Of a stretch of 64,000 nt of DNA, positions 41,963 through 52,084 are shown piece by piece (the first letter of the stretch is position 1; every line of letters starts with the position of its first letter). Where the stretch lies: positions 1-64,000 of the forward strand of contig JACJYA010000007.1 of assembly GCA_020636315.1 (NCBI GenBank). The letters run 5' to 3'. Both the position numbers and the translations under genes were made by a program. The DNA comes from Lewinellaceae bacterium (lineage in GTDB: Bacteria > Bacteroidota > Bacteroidia > Chitinophagales > Saprospiraceae). The notes below the pieces were generated by a model. That model was given only the letters and a program-made list of their open reading frames with translations, was not told the origin of the DNA and did not search any database.

Positions 41963-43948
41963 TTAATTCAAATATATCTTCTGGTAGGGGATTATCACTT
42001 CTTTGGCGCCAAGGTTGTTGATTTCCCTGATCCGTTCGACGGTCATGCCATACATGCGGGCGATCCGATACAGGGTGTCACCTTCCTGCACTACATAAAA
42101 ACTCCGGGCTGTATTCTCCCTTGAAGGAGCATTAGTTCTGGCAGCTCCATAATCCTGAGCGGTACCGGCGCCGGCAGGGGACCGGCTGGAGAAGCTGCCG
42201 GAAATCAGCCCTTTACTGGTTAACCCGCTATTGTCAGAGCTGGTGGCGCCGGTTTCGATCCGGTTGCCGGTAATGCTGTAAAAATCGCCCTGCGGGCTGT
42301 ATTCCCGGCCCTGAGATGGAGCAGATGGAGTGGCAGGTTGGGCCGTGGCTGCCGGGGGGGCAGTTGGCCTGTCCAGAAACAAAGGAGTATTTCGATAATT
42401 GTATTCCTGGGCGGAGTAGGCAGGCCTCTGGCCGAAGTTGTCTTCATTGAAAGATTCGTCCGGGGCGGGAGGCGTAGTGGCGGGCGTTCTGCTGACAGCC
42501 TCCGTTTTACCTGTCGGTTGTTGCAGGGCCGGCTGATAGTAGCCGGAGTTGGCCCGGGGTTGGACGGTGGAATACCCCTTTGGGGTATATTCCTGCCCGG
42601 TACTTTGCAAAGTACCGGAAGCGCCGGTTGAAGAAGGAGCCTGCGGGCACTCACAATCAGAAGTCTTCAGCGGTTGGCCGATTTTCGCCACCTCATTACT
42701 GCCGAGGTTGTTAAATGCGCGGAAACGCTGTTCTGTATAGCCGTATCGCATGGCTATTGAGGCTACTGTTTCACCGGGGCGGACGATGTGGTATTCTGTA
42801 TCGCTGCTGCCTCCTCCTCCTCCTTTTGCCGCCATTGTTCTTGCAACCGGAGTGGGAGAGGGGGCAGTAGCTTCATACCCGGCCGGGCCACCCAGGGTTT
42901 GGATCTGCCCTTCTTTTGGAGTAGTGGTTTCCTTTTTCTGAGAGGGGCTGACCTGCAGTTTCTCTCCAACGTAGATGGTGTTGGAATTGCCCTTATTATT
43001 CCAGCTTTTGAGTTGATCGACACTAACGCTGTATTTCTTGGAAAGGCGGAACAGGGTTTCGCCTTTTTTTACCGTGTGGTATTCGGTTTGGGTAGCAGCA
43101 GTGGTTGCTGCCGGCGTTTCAGCGGCTGGCGCACCTCCCTTGGCCACCATGGTTTCCGGACGGGGCTCCACAGTGGAGTATGCTTCCGCCGGCTGGCCGG
43201 AATCGGCTAAGGCATCCGGTTCTTCCGGTTCAACAATACCTTTACAGAGCTGGCGAAGGTATTTATCCAGTTTCTTTCCGTTTACTTTTTCCAGGCGGAG
43301 CACGTTACGCATGGCATCGGCAGCGTTAATTCCACTGCGCTCTTCGACGATGCCGACTTCCGGGATGAGCTCGATGTTGGTGTGTGGGTTGCCGGCAAAT
43401 TCGGCCTTCTGCTGGAAGAGGAAGGTGCCGGAACAATCGTTTTCGAGCATTCCTTCGAAATAAACCTCTGTCTTGGGGTTTTTATACGCGATGTTTTCGC
43501 CGATAGTCCCAAATTCCGTGTCAAACTGAAACCGGTATTTGGGAGAATCGTAAAGGATGTGGCCGTCAGACCGGATGTAACGCGCAGCAAAGGTAATGGG
43601 AGAAATGAAATAGCGGTTATTTCCTTTTTTCAGGACCATGAAAACCCTTTCGATGTTGCTGTTGATAGCATTGACCAGTTTTTCATCGAAAACGGCATTG
43701 TTGCATTTGATGACCTGAGCGGGTGAAAAGTCCTGGGGGGTTGTGCTTTCAGTACCTACCTCCAGCACGATCTTGACGCCCGGGCTGGTATTGACGTGAT
43801 AGGCCACGTAGTCACTTTTATCGTCGCCGTTGAGGGCGACGTACTCCAGCCTGTCCATACAAGATGGATCATAAAGAATGTAAAGGCTGGCTGCGTTGGC
43901 GGCACTGAAAAGAAGCGTGAAGAAGAGTGCCAGAACGGTTTTTTTCAT
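41963..43948 (-). CDS. Secreted LysM-repeat protein
   Basis: A 661-residue secreted protein: signal peptide (1-19), a conserved N-terminal domain (20-230) with several Cys and strand-like segments, then three LysM modules at about 291-336 (YHTVKKGETLFRLSKKY), 385-431 (YHIVRPGETVASIAMRYG) and 617-661 (FYVVQEGDTLYRIARMYG), separated by long Pro/Thr/Ala-rich low-complexity linkers. LysM modules bind peptidoglycan or chitin-like glycans. No catalytic domain is visible; a structural wall-binding role is likely. A terminator follows at 41896. Confidence 0.85.
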   Translation of the reverse strand: MKKTVLALFFTLLFSAANAASLYILYDPSCMDRLEYVALNGDDKSDYVAYHVNTSPGVKIVLEVGTESTTPQDFSPAQVIKCNNAVFDEKLVNAINSNIERVFMVLKKGNNRYFISPITFAARYIRSDGHILYDSPKYRFQFDTEFGTIGENIAYKNPKTEVYFEGMLENDCSGTFLFQQKAEFAGNPHTNIELIPEVGIVEERSGINAADAMRNVLRLEKVNGKKLDKYLRQLCKGIVEPEEPDALADSGQPAEAYSTVEPRPETMVAKGGAPAAETPAATTAATQTEYHTVKKGETLFRLSKKYSVSVDQLKSWNNKGNSNTIYVGEKLQVSPSQKKETTTPKEGQIQTLGGPAGYEATAPSPTPVARTMAAKGGGGGSSDTEYHIVRPGETVASIAMRYGYTEQRFRAFNNLGSNEVAKIGQPLKTSDCECPQAPSSTGASGTLQSTGQEYTPKGYSTVQPRANSGYYQPALQQPTGKTEAVSRTPATTPPAPDESFNEDNFGQRPAYSAQEYNYRNTPLFLDRPTAPPAATAQPATPSAPSQGREYSPQGDFYSITGNRIETGATSSDNSGLTSKGLISGSFSSRSPAGAGTAQDYGAARTNAPSRENTARSFYVVQEGDTLYRIARMYGMTVERIREINNLGAKEVIIPYQKIYLN

Positions 43949-44205
43949 GATGGATTAATTTATTAGTATTCCTATGCGCTTCAAAGTTCACCTATAAAAG
44001 CTCTAAAGCTTAGTAAGTTAATTGATATCAGCAACTTATGCAAGTAATAAAAAATTAAGGTGCTACCCATTCCACAAAACAAGTTGCTGAAAAGGCCAGG
44101 GGGCCGGGCCAATACAGCCGGCCTTTGCCGGCAGGGCCTGCATTTACCTGTTCTTACAATGAGTTTAACGGGCAATTCGGCAAAAAGATTGCATATTGCT
44201 GATTT
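43949..44205. other. Intergenic leader of the LysM gene
   Basis: It contains a GC-rich hairpin gccggc-cttt-gccggc (44117-44132) that may end the upstream response-regulator transcript, although no T-run follows on the minus strand. No clear -7 element is seen. Confidence 0.4.
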
Positions 44206-44874
44206 CTACTGGGGGGAGGGCAGGTTGTTGTCCACCAGGCCCATGTTGACGGCATATAGTACCAGTTCTGAAGCAGTGTTGAGGTTCAGCTTCTTCATGA
44301 TATTTTTCCGGTGGGTATAGACTGTATGTGTACTGAGGTTGAGGCGGCCGGCTATTTCTTTGGCGATCAGGCCCTGGGCCACCATTTGCACGATTTCGAT
44401 CTCCCGGGGGGTTAGAGGGGTGGAATGGCAGGGGGCGTCTTCATTTCCTTTAGAAAAACTTTTCTCCAGAAGGAAATCGAGAACTTTAGTACAGAAAAAT
44501 TTCTCTCCCCTGGCTGTAGCCTTAATTGCGTCGGTGATCTCTGTTTCTTCACAGGCTTTGGTCAGGAAGCTGTTGACACCCAATTCCAGAATATCGAAAA
44601 TGTTCTTTTTGTTATTGTCTGCACTGATGATGAGGATGTTGGTTTTCGGCGCCGTTTTTTTGATCTGCTCGACGGTGGCCCGGCTGAAGTTTTCCGGCTG
44701 GTCATAATCGAGGATAACGACCTGGGGGGCATGCGCCTGGATTTGTTGAAGGAGCTGTTTTTCCCTGGTGGCCTCTGCTATTATTTTGAATTGCTCTCTG
44801 CCCCGAAGCAGGTGTCTTAAACCTAAACGGACGAGATAATGCGCGTCTGCAAGAATGATGGTTATCGGCCGCAT
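44206..44874 (-). CDS. NarL/LuxR-type response regulator
   Basis: A 222-residue response regulator: receiver domain with acidic residues D10 and phosphoacceptor D56 (VVILDYDQP), and a C-terminal LuxR-type HTH (LTPREIEIVQMVAQGLIAKEIA, then LNLSTHTVYTHRKN). ATG at 44874 is preceded by an 18-residue open extension that is not family-like. No histidine kinase lies nearby, so it is an orphan regulator or is served by a distant kinase. Next upstream is the DUF4230-like gene, 83 bases away and on the same strand. Confidence 0.9.
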   Translation of the reverse strand: MRPITIILADAHYLVRLGLRHLLRGREQFKIIAEATREKQLLQQIQAHAPQVVILDYDQPENFSRATVEQIKKTAPKTNILIISADNNKKNIFDILELGVNSFLTKACEETEITDAIKATARGEKFFCTKVLDFLLEKSFSKGNEDAPCHSTPLTPREIEIVQMVAQGLIAKEIAGRLNLSTHTVYTHRKNIMKKLNLNTASELVLYAVNMGLVDNNLPSPQ

Positions 44875-44957
44875 TTTTTGAAAACTAAAGTGCTTTGCGA
44901 AGTTAGCTATATACCGGCATTTCAACAAATTTATTTAGACTTAGTTTAGATAAGGCT

Positions 44958-46172
44958 TCAATTCCGTTCCTGGTATTCGTAGGCGGAGGAAGAATTTTCC
45001 GGGTTAAACTCCTGAGGTTCAGCCCCCTGCCTGAATTGCACCCTCAGGTTGTACCGGCTGTTCATTCCCTTAATGGCGGGAGTAAACATGGTATTCATCA
45101 GCTCTACTGCCTGCGCTCTGGCCTTATCCATTACATCACTTTCCAGCGCTTCGCGGCGGAATTCCGCCCGGAGAGCATTGAAGTTCTTGTTGAGGTCCAC
45201 GCTCTTCACCTCCCTCAGCCACCCGATATCCAGTTTATCGATCTTCGGATAAACTTCGTGAGACAGAATGGTGGGCTCGGGCAGGGTGATCGTAACGATA
45301 CCCGTTTTGGGGTTCAGATTGATATCAAAATACTCATCGAGCTTAAAACCGACTTTCAGGATGCTGATGGCGGAAACCTCTATATCTGAAGAAGAGACAG
45401 CAAAGCCTAAAACTCTGGTTTGCAGTTGTTTATTTAATCCTTTCTTATCTCTTACTTCCATAGTGGCCAATTCGGCAATGGCTTTTTCCACCTTTTCCTG
45501 CAGCAGGCCCCGGGAGCGGCTGAAATCCTCAATGGCGGCTTTTTCTTTCAGGCGATTCAACAAGGGGTTAAGGGCCTCCTGCATGGCTACGCCACAGGGG
45601 GTGTCCACACTCTGCCCTTTGGCGTAAATACTGCCACCCTTTGTGGGCACCAGGGTGGTGATGATCTGGGTGACCAGAAAACAGGTATATTTGGAAGCCA
45701 CTTCCCGCAGTACCTCGATGGCGTTGGCCCCCTCATTATCATACCAGGTCTGATAGAGGTTGGAAGTAGTGTCTTTAAGTGCTACGAAATCGTGATAGTA
45801 GAGATTGCGGAGGTAAGGGTGGTGTTTTTCGTACTCTTCCCGTATGCGGCCCTTGTCGGCCTCACTGAGGTTCATCCGGTTGGCGACGTGATACAGGATA
45901 GAAAGGTTGATTTCATACACGAGGTCGTTGAATTCCCGGCGGTAACGCTGGGGGTTGGATAAAATGGCCAGAGCGTTCTCTTCGTCTATGTTGATCTCGA
46001 AATCGGAGGGAATGTAATTGACCTGTATTTCTTTGGGAACGTTGGAATAACCGGGAGGAGAAACAAATTTTTTAAAAAGGATCATACCGACCAGGCTGAT
46101 GGCCACGATCAGCAAAAACGCCCTAATTGCATTTCTGGATCCCTTTGGATTCGGATAATCTTTGCGTGCCAT
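44958..46172 (-). CDS. Membrane-anchored DUF4230-like protein
   Basis: A 404-residue protein with one N-terminal membrane helix (about 15-33) and a large exported part. The C-terminal region (about 260-370) has the DUF4230-like pattern: a strand ending VGFKLDEYFDINLNPKTGIVTITLPEPTILS (shown only in part as ITLPEPTILSHEV) and a following helix rich in charged residues. The middle part (60-250) is helical and Cys-containing. The family is uncharacterised. It may cotranscribe with the regulator at 44206. Confidence 0.6.
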   Translation of the reverse strand: MARKDYPNPKGSRNAIRAFLLIVAISLVGMILFKKFVSPPGYSNVPKEIQVNYIPSDFEINIDEENALAILSNPQRYRREFNDLVYEINLSILYHVANRMNLSEADKGRIREEYEKHHPYLRNLYYHDFVALKDTTSNLYQTWYDNEGANAIEVLREVASKYTCFLVTQIITTLVPTKGGSIYAKGQSVDTPCGVAMQEALNPLLNRLKEKAAIEDFSRSRGLLQEKVEKAIAELATMEVRDKKGLNKQLQTRVLGFAVSSSDIEVSAISILKVGFKLDEYFDINLNPKTGIVTITLPEPTILSHEVYPKIDKLDIGWLREVKSVDLNKNFNALRAEFRREALESDVMDKARAQAVELMNTMFTPAIKGMNSRYNLRVQFRQGAEPQEFNPENSSSAYEYQERN

Positions 46173-46357
46173 TTATCTGTTTTTATGGCCCTTTGACAAA
46201 TTTTTTACGGGTGCAGCCCTGATTGTGGCGCCTGGCTGCTGACCTGAATTGATCAAAGAACTATCTTTTCTTATACAAAATGATCCTACTATTTGTTTGA
46301 CGGAAAAACAGGCAAAAAGATTCAATTTTTTCTAATTTAATTGACTTCGAACAGGCA

Positions 46358-47659
46358 CTAAAAGTGCTGTTCATAGTATTCTACGACCTTTTCATCTGTA
46401 ATGATGTCCTGCATACGGATAGGTTGCTTCAGCACCAGTCCGTTCAGGCTGCGGCACCTGCTTAAGGCCACATAGGCCTGGCCGTGTTCAAAAGCTCCCC
46501 GGCCCAGGTCTATGATGGCCTTGTCGAAGGTCTTGCCCTGGGATTTGTGGATGGTGATGGCCCAGGCCAGTTTTACCGGAAACTGGCGAAAGGTGCCAAT
46601 GGTTTCCGTGTCGATCTTGTCGCTTTCGGTGAGGCTGGGCTTGTAGCGCAGTATTTCCCATTCCATTTTACCTATCTCTATCCTTCTGGGTTGCCCGCCT
46701 TCTTCTTCCACGGTAACGGTGATGGTGTTATCGCCCACATCTGCTATCTTGCCGATGGTGCCGTTGACGAACTGTTTTTCCGGGTCGTTCTTGATGAACA
46801 TGACCTGGGCGCCCAGTTTGAGTTTCAGTGCCGGTTCGGTGGGGTAAAGCTTCGGGTTAAAATCGCCGGTAATGTCTGCCAGATAAACCCTTTCGGGGAG
46901 GGGGATCTGATTCAGCTCCTTGTTGTTGATGGCATCGACGCTGGCATTGCGGGCTGAGAGCGTGATGTAAAAATCCTCCGGCTCGAAATGAGGAAGGCAG
47001 CGGCTGTTGAGGTCTTCCAGGTCGTCATAGTCGATGCGGTTGAGGCGGACAGCCTCCAGCAGGCGGAGGAAGTGGCGGTTTTCCTGGCGGTAAACTCTGC
47101 TGAGTTCTATTTTTTCCAGTTCAAAGTTTTCCTCCTGCATAACACGGGCGGAGAAAAAATAGGGTGAATCGTACTCCATTTGAAAACGCATGGCCTCCAC
47201 GTCGCTGGCCACCACCGGCGGCAGCTGGAACAAGTCGCCGAAGAACACTACCTGCAGCCCGCCGAAGGGCAGGGGGATATCCCGGTTGATGCGCAGGAAC
47301 CAATCGATGTTGTCCAGCAGGTCGGCCCGCACCATGGATACCTCATCGATGACGAGTACCTCCATATTCTGGTACAGGCGGCGGTTGCGCCTTTTTTTGA
47401 TCTCGGAAGTGGCTAACGGCCGGGGCGGGAATCCAAAGAAGGAATGAATGGTCTGACCCTTTACATTGAGAGCGGCAATGCCGGTTGGGGCAAGTACTAC
47501 CACCTTTTTGCGGGTAGTATTGCGGAAGAGTTGCAGAAGGGTGGATTTACCTGTGCCAGCCCGCCCGGTAATAAACAGGTTACACCCTTCCTTTTCGATC
47601 CGGTCGAGGGCATATTTGAAGTCGGCGTTGAGTTCCAGCGGTTTTTTGTCGATCGCCAT
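46358..47659 (-). CDS. Pif1/RecD2-like superfamily 1B helicase
   Basis: A 433-residue ATPase with the Pif1-type motif set: Walker A TGRAGTGKST (31-40), Walker B EVLVIDEVSMV, the middle motif FFGDLFQLPPV, and the C-terminal WAITIHKSQGKTFD and ALSRCRSLNGL. Pif1-like helicases unwind DNA 5' to 3', including forked and G-rich structures, and serve replication or recombination. The protein is short, with no accessory domains. It stands alone on the minus strand with about 180 bases to the next gene. Confidence 0.9.
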   Translation of the reverse strand: MAIDKKPLELNADFKYALDRIEKEGCNLFITGRAGTGKSTLLQLFRNTTRKKVVVLAPTGIAALNVKGQTIHSFFGFPPRPLATSEIKKRRNRRLYQNMEVLVIDEVSMVRADLLDNIDWFLRINRDIPLPFGGLQVVFFGDLFQLPPVVASDVEAMRFQMEYDSPYFFSARVMQEENFELEKIELSRVYRQENRHFLRLLEAVRLNRIDYDDLEDLNSRCLPHFEPEDFYITLSARNASVDAINNKELNQIPLPERVYLADITGDFNPKLYPTEPALKLKLGAQVMFIKNDPEKQFVNGTIGKIADVGDNTITVTVEEEGGQPRRIEIGKMEWEILRYKPSLTESDKIDTETIGTFRQFPVKLAWAITIHKSQGKTFDKAIIDLGRGAFEHGQAYVALSRCRSLNGLVLKQPIRMQDIITDEKVVEYYEQHF

Positions 47660-47838
47660 GGGTGGGTTGAAATTTAGCCCTAAAAATACGGAAATTGATT
47701 AGCAGATAAAAACACGGTTATTGGCTGGCATTTCCTCTGTCCCCGGGCCTTTCCGATTTCCGGAATCTGGAAGTTCTGATCTTTGTAACAGGATCACAAT
47801 CCCTCATGAATTTACTCTGCAAAGAGATCGGGGGAAGG

Positions 47839-48882
47839 TTATTCCACTGCTTTTACCAGTGCCACATAAACCGGAAAGTGGTCGCTGTACCCCCCCATGT
47901 AGGCTCCGCCGCCGAAGGTGCGGAACGGGTAGCCTGCGTACTGCCCGCCTGTTTGCAGCAGGTATGGTTCGTTGTGGATAAAAACTTTGTAGAACTTATA
48001 CCCTTCCGCCTTTTCATTAACCAGGCCGTAGCTGAGCAGGATCTGGTCGAACAGGCTCCAGGCATCACGATACGCCAGCGTACCGATTCCTTTTTTGAAA
48101 AGGTTGTACATGGGGTTATAAAACCCTCCTCTGGAGACGGCCTCTTTATCTCTTTTGGCGTTGAGTATCTTTTTGACACTGGGGCTGATGGGGTCGTCAT
48201 TCAGGTCACCCATGATGATGACCTTGGCATTGGGGTCTTCCTGCATCAATGAATCAGCGGCATTTTTGCAGATCATGGCGGCGGCATTGCGAAAAGGCTG
48301 GCTGGCGGCCTCTCCACCACTGCGGCTCGGCCAGTGGTTGACCATGATGTGGATGAGCTCGCCGTCGTACAGCCCTGAAACGAGGAAAACGTCCCGGGTA
48401 AAGTCCCGTTCGCCACTATCGCGGTAAATAACCAGTGGCATGGCTTTCGTACCCAGCAATTTGAAATATTTCGGATTGTACAGCAGGGCGACATCAATGC
48501 CCCGCTCATCGGGCGAGTCGTGGTGGACGATCTGGTAGTTTCTGTCCTTAATCGCCGGTTGCTGAACGAAATCTTCCAGCACCTTCCGGTTTTCTACTTC
48601 CGAAACACCCAGAATGGATACGCCGTCTGGGGTGATCTGCGTCCCCAACTCCGAAACGACCCGGGCCAGGTTGTGCAGTTTCACCTGGTATTTTTCCGTA
48701 TTCCAGAGATTGCTGCCCGAAGGGGTAAATTCTTCGTCCCTTATATCAGGGGCGTCCAGGGTATCGAACAGGTTCTCAAAATTGTAAAAGCCGATAATGC
48801 CAACCTTGTACTGATGCTGGGCATCGGCCCGGCTGGAAAGCGTCATTATAAGTAAAGAGAGAAATAACAGTCTGGAAAGCAT
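47839..48882 (-). CDS. Secreted endonuclease/exonuclease/phosphatase (EEP) family enzyme
   Basis: The 347-residue enzyme has a signal peptide (1-21) and the complete EEP catalytic set: N34 in FYNFENLFD, E95/E97 in GVSEVENRK, H183 in NHWPSR, D226/N228 in GDLNDDP, and D334-H335 in YSDHFP. The superfamily cleaves phosphodiesters and phosphate esters (nucleic acids, lipids, inositol phosphates). With a signal peptide the enzyme acts in the periplasm or outside. It is divergent from the TonB receptor and DUF5689 lipoprotein across a 358-base shared region, which suggests that its products are taken up by that pair. Confidence 0.88.
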   Translation of the reverse strand: MLSRLLFLSLLIMTLSSRADAQHQYKVGIIGFYNFENLFDTLDAPDIRDEEFTPSGSNLWNTEKYQVKLHNLARVVSELGTQITPDGVSILGVSEVENRKVLEDFVQQPAIKDRNYQIVHHDSPDERGIDVALLYNPKYFKLLGTKAMPLVIYRDSGERDFTRDVFLVSGLYDGELIHIMVNHWPSRSGGEAASQPFRNAAAMICKNAADSLMQEDPNAKVIIMGDLNDDPISPSVKKILNAKRDKEAVSRGGFYNPMYNLFKKGIGTLAYRDAWSLFDQILLSYGLVNEKAEGYKFYKVFIHNEPYLLQTGGQYAGYPFRTFGGGAYMGGYSDHFPVYVALVKAVE

Positions 48883-49240
48883 AGTATGTCTGAACTTTTT
48901 TGGTATTGGATTTTGAATGATCTCTGATCCAGAGGATTCCCTGGCGTTTTCGCCCGAAACCTAAAGAGATACAAACCAGGAACGCACTCCGCCCCGTCTG
49001 CTGCACGGCAATGATATTAACTTTCGGTTAAATTTTTCAAAAGTTTGGCTCAACAATTATGCATTTCTTCTAATTTTGCACTCTCTATTCAAGTGAGTTT
49101 TGTTGATGGGTTGATCAGGATAGCCGGCCCTGCATGCGGCGCACGGCAACAAAATCAACTCAATCACCCAATGCCCAATCAACTATCTGCCATCCTAAAC
49201 ATACTCTGAGTCCTTCAGTATTCTCGAAATCAAAATAATT
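48883..49240. promoter_or_regulatory. Divergent promoter region of the nuclease and TonB/DUF5689 units
   Basis: On the plus strand a full promoter is present: TTTG (49044-49047), 23 bases, TAATTTTG (49071-49078), then a 162-nt leader. The minus-strand promoter for the nuclease is not obvious. Shared control by one operator in this gap is possible but no palindrome stands out. Confidence 0.6.
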
Positions 49241-52033
49241 ATGCATTTGAAAAGCACAATTTTTACTCTCTTAAGCTTTCTTCTGGCGCTTTCCATTCAC
49301 GCAAAATCGGTCAACGTCCGTGGTATTGTCCATGACGGTGAAACCAAATCCCCTCTGGAAGGAGTGGTTGTTGAAATGGACAATTCCCGGGCTACCGCAG
49401 TGACGGACGAGAAAGGGGCTTTCCTTTTCTTTGGTGTCGAAGAGGGCGAACACACCTTTACCATCAATGCGGAGGGCTTTGTCACTCAGTCTCTCAGCGT
49501 TCAGGTGGAAAGCGATGGTGAACAGGATTTCAACCTCGGCGTTATCGAACTGGCTCCTCAAGAACAAGAGTCCGGAATTGTAAACAAAGAAGATTTTATT
49601 CCCACCATTACTTTGTCGGATGAAGACCTGGAACAGGAATCGGACAACCAGAATATTTCAGGGGTGCTTTCCGCTTCCCGGGATGTCTTTGTCTCCACAG
49701 CCGCCTTTACCTTTGGGTCGGCGCGATTCCGTATTCGGGGGTACGACTCGGAGGAAACCGATGTTTACATCAACGGCATCCCTTTCAATGAACTGGAGAA
49801 CGGAAGGGTATTCTGGAGTGCCTGGGGCGGGTTGAATGACGTAGTCCGCAACCGGGATACGGAAGTGGGGCTCAACCCGGTGCCCTATACCTTCGGAGGG
49901 CTGGGAGGGGCTACTTCCATCGACACCCGGGCTTCGATGCAGCGCCGGCAGATCCGCCTGACCTTTTCCGCTTCCAACCGCAGCTACCGCAACCGGGCCA
50001 TGGCGACCTTGTCAACCGGTATGATGGATAATGGCTGGGCCGTCTCTTTTTCCGGCTCTCACCGCTGGGCCAATGAAGGCTATCAGCCGGGAACCTTTTA
50101 TGACTCCTGGGCTTACTTCCTGTCTGTTGACCGGAAACTGGGAGACAACCACCTGTTGAACCTCAATGTTTTCGGCTCGCCGACTAAGCGGGGCAGGGCA
50201 GGGGCCAGCACCCAGGAATTGTACGACCTGGCGGGAACCAATTACTACAACCCCTACTGGGGCTATCAGAATGGGGAGGTACGCAACTCCCGCGTGTCCG
50301 ATATCCACCAGCCGGTGGTGATCCTGAGGCACGACTGGACGATCAGCCCGAAAGCTACCCTTACCACTGCGGCCTCCTACCAGTTTGGCCGCATCGGCAG
50401 CTCCGCCCTCAACTGGTTTGACGCACCGGACCCTCGCCCCGACTACTACCGCAAATTGCCGAGCTTTTACCGGCTGGCGGGGCAGGACGAAGCGGCCTCC
50501 ATCGTCGAAAACAACCTGCTTTCCAGTGAAGAAGAACGGCAGATCCAGTGGGATGAGCTTTATGAGGCCAACCGGAACAGCCAGCTGGATGAAAAATTCG
50601 CCTATTTACTGGAGGGAAAAGAATATTCGGGAAAGTGGTCCCAGTATATTATCGAGGATCGGCGGTATGATACGAAGGAGATGAACTTCTATTCCAATTA
50701 CCAGCAGGCAATCACTTCTCAGTTTAAAGTGAGCGGCGGCATCGCTTACCGTTCCCAGACGGTGGAAACTTTTAAAACGGTGGAGGACCTGCTGGGCGGT
50801 GACTTTTTTCTGAATGTAGATCCTTTTGCCGTACGTGATTTTTCCGATGACTTTGACATCCAGCAGAACGACCTGAACAACCCCAGCGAGATCCTCTTTG
50901 AAGGAGATGTTTTCGGGTACAATTACGACATCGACGTGCGCAAGGGCGAGTTGTGGATGCAGGGAGAGATGACGCTCCCGAAAGTCGATCTTTTCCTGGC
51001 GGGCAGTGTATCGAATACTCAGTTCTGGCGTACCGGAAAATACCGGACCGGGCGATTCCCCGACGATTCTTTCGGGGAGTCCGAAAAGCAGAAGTTTACC
51101 AATATTGGCATCAAAGGAGGCGCCACGTATAAACTGGATGGAAGGAATTATTTCTTTGCCAATGCCGCCTTCCTCACCCGGGCGCCTTTTGTCCGCAATT
51201 CTTTCGTTTCTCCCCGTACCCGCGACCAGGTGGCGCCGGGACTTGACAGCGAGACCATCTACGGAGGTGAAGCCGGTTACCTGTTGCGTTCGCCGAATAT
51301 CAAAGCGAGGGCAAGCGCTTACTACACGCAGTTTGAGAACAGGATAGACCTCATTCAGTTCTACAATGACCTTTCCCGGTCTTTTGGCGCTTTTGTAATA
51401 AACGGCCTGAACCAGCGCAACATGGGGGCAGAACTGGCCATCGAGGCCAAGGTTACGCCCAGCCTGAGCGCCAGTGCAGTGGCGGCCCTGGGCCAGTATA
51501 TTTACAATTCCCGGGGCACCGGCTACCTGTACGAAGATAATTCAGAGGCTTTTGATATCGATGCTCAGGGCTTCGAGGTCTATTCTGAAAATATCTATGT
51601 TCCCGGAAGGCCCCAGAACGCCTACACCCTGGGCCTGCAGTACCGCCCGCGCGGCTATTGGTTTGCCTACCTGAACTTCAACTACTTCGACGGGGTATGG
51701 ATCGATTACAACCCGCTTTCCCGGACGAGAGAAGGCGTACTTGGAGTTGAACCCGGCTCTGAAGAGATCGAACGGATCATCGAACAAAAGCGAGGTGATG
51801 ATGCCTTTACGGTGGATTTCTTCGGAGGAAAATCTTTCCGCTTCGGCGATGTCTTTTTATACCTTAATGTAGGGGTGAATAATATTCTGGACAACCAGGA
51901 TTTCATTACCGGCGGTTTCGACCAGCTCCGCTTTGATTTCGATGTCCGGAGCGGAGATGATTCCGTATTCATCCCGCGCTATTACTATCTCTACGGGAGG
52001 AACTATTTCCTTAATGTGAGCCTGCGATTCTGA
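49241..52033 (+). CDS. TonB-dependent receptor (SusC-like, DUF5689-linked)
   Basis: A 930-residue outer-membrane receptor. Signal peptide (1-22), carboxypeptidase-regulatory-like domain (about 24-110; VRGIVHDGETKSPLEGVVVEM), plug (about 130-235; RIRGYDSEETDVYINGIPFNELENG, quoted in part), and the barrel ending NYFLNVSLRF with a terminal Phe. It differs from SusC in that the partner gene 51 bases downstream is not SusD but a DUF5689 lipoprotein. The pair with the divergent EEP enzyme suggests import of a phosphate-containing compound; the substrate is unknown. It has its own promoter. Confidence 0.92.
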   Translation: MHLKSTIFTLLSFLLALSIHAKSVNVRGIVHDGETKSPLEGVVVEMDNSRATAVTDEKGAFLFFGVEEGEHTFTINAEGFVTQSLSVQVESDGEQDFNLGVIELAPQEQESGIVNKEDFIPTITLSDEDLEQESDNQNISGVLSASRDVFVSTAAFTFGSARFRIRGYDSEETDVYINGIPFNELENGRVFWSAWGGLNDVVRNRDTEVGLNPVPYTFGGLGGATSIDTRASMQRRQIRLTFSASNRSYRNRAMATLSTGMMDNGWAVSFSGSHRWANEGYQPGTFYDSWAYFLSVDRKLGDNHLLNLNVFGSPTKRGRAGASTQELYDLAGTNYYNPYWGYQNGEVRNSRVSDIHQPVVILRHDWTISPKATLTTAASYQFGRIGSSALNWFDAPDPRPDYYRKLPSFYRLAGQDEAASIVENNLLSSEEERQIQWDELYEANRNSQLDEKFAYLLEGKEYSGKWSQYIIEDRRYDTKEMNFYSNYQQAITSQFKVSGGIAYRSQTVETFKTVEDLLGGDFFLNVDPFAVRDFSDDFDIQQNDLNNPSEILFEGDVFGYNYDIDVRKGELWMQGEMTLPKVDLFLAGSVSNTQFWRTGKYRTGRFPDDSFGESEKQKFTNIGIKGGATYKLDGRNYFFANAAFLTRAPFVRNSFVSPRTRDQVAPGLDSETIYGGEAGYLLRSPNIKARASAYYTQFENRIDLIQFYNDLSRSFGAFVINGLNQRNMGAELAIEAKVTPSLSASAVAALGQYIYNSRGTGYLYEDNSEAFDIDAQGFEVYSENIYVPGRPQNAYTLGLQYRPRGYWFAYLNFNYFDGVWIDYNPLSRTREGVLGVEPGSEEIERIIEQKRGDDAFTVDFFGGKSFRFGDVFLYLNVGVNNILDNQDFITGGFDQLRFDFDVRSGDDSVFIPRYYYLYGRNYFLNVSLRF

Positions 52034-52084
52034 CCAGGTTCAGTATTTGTTAAAACTGTCAATTGAAGTAAAAAAACAATCATA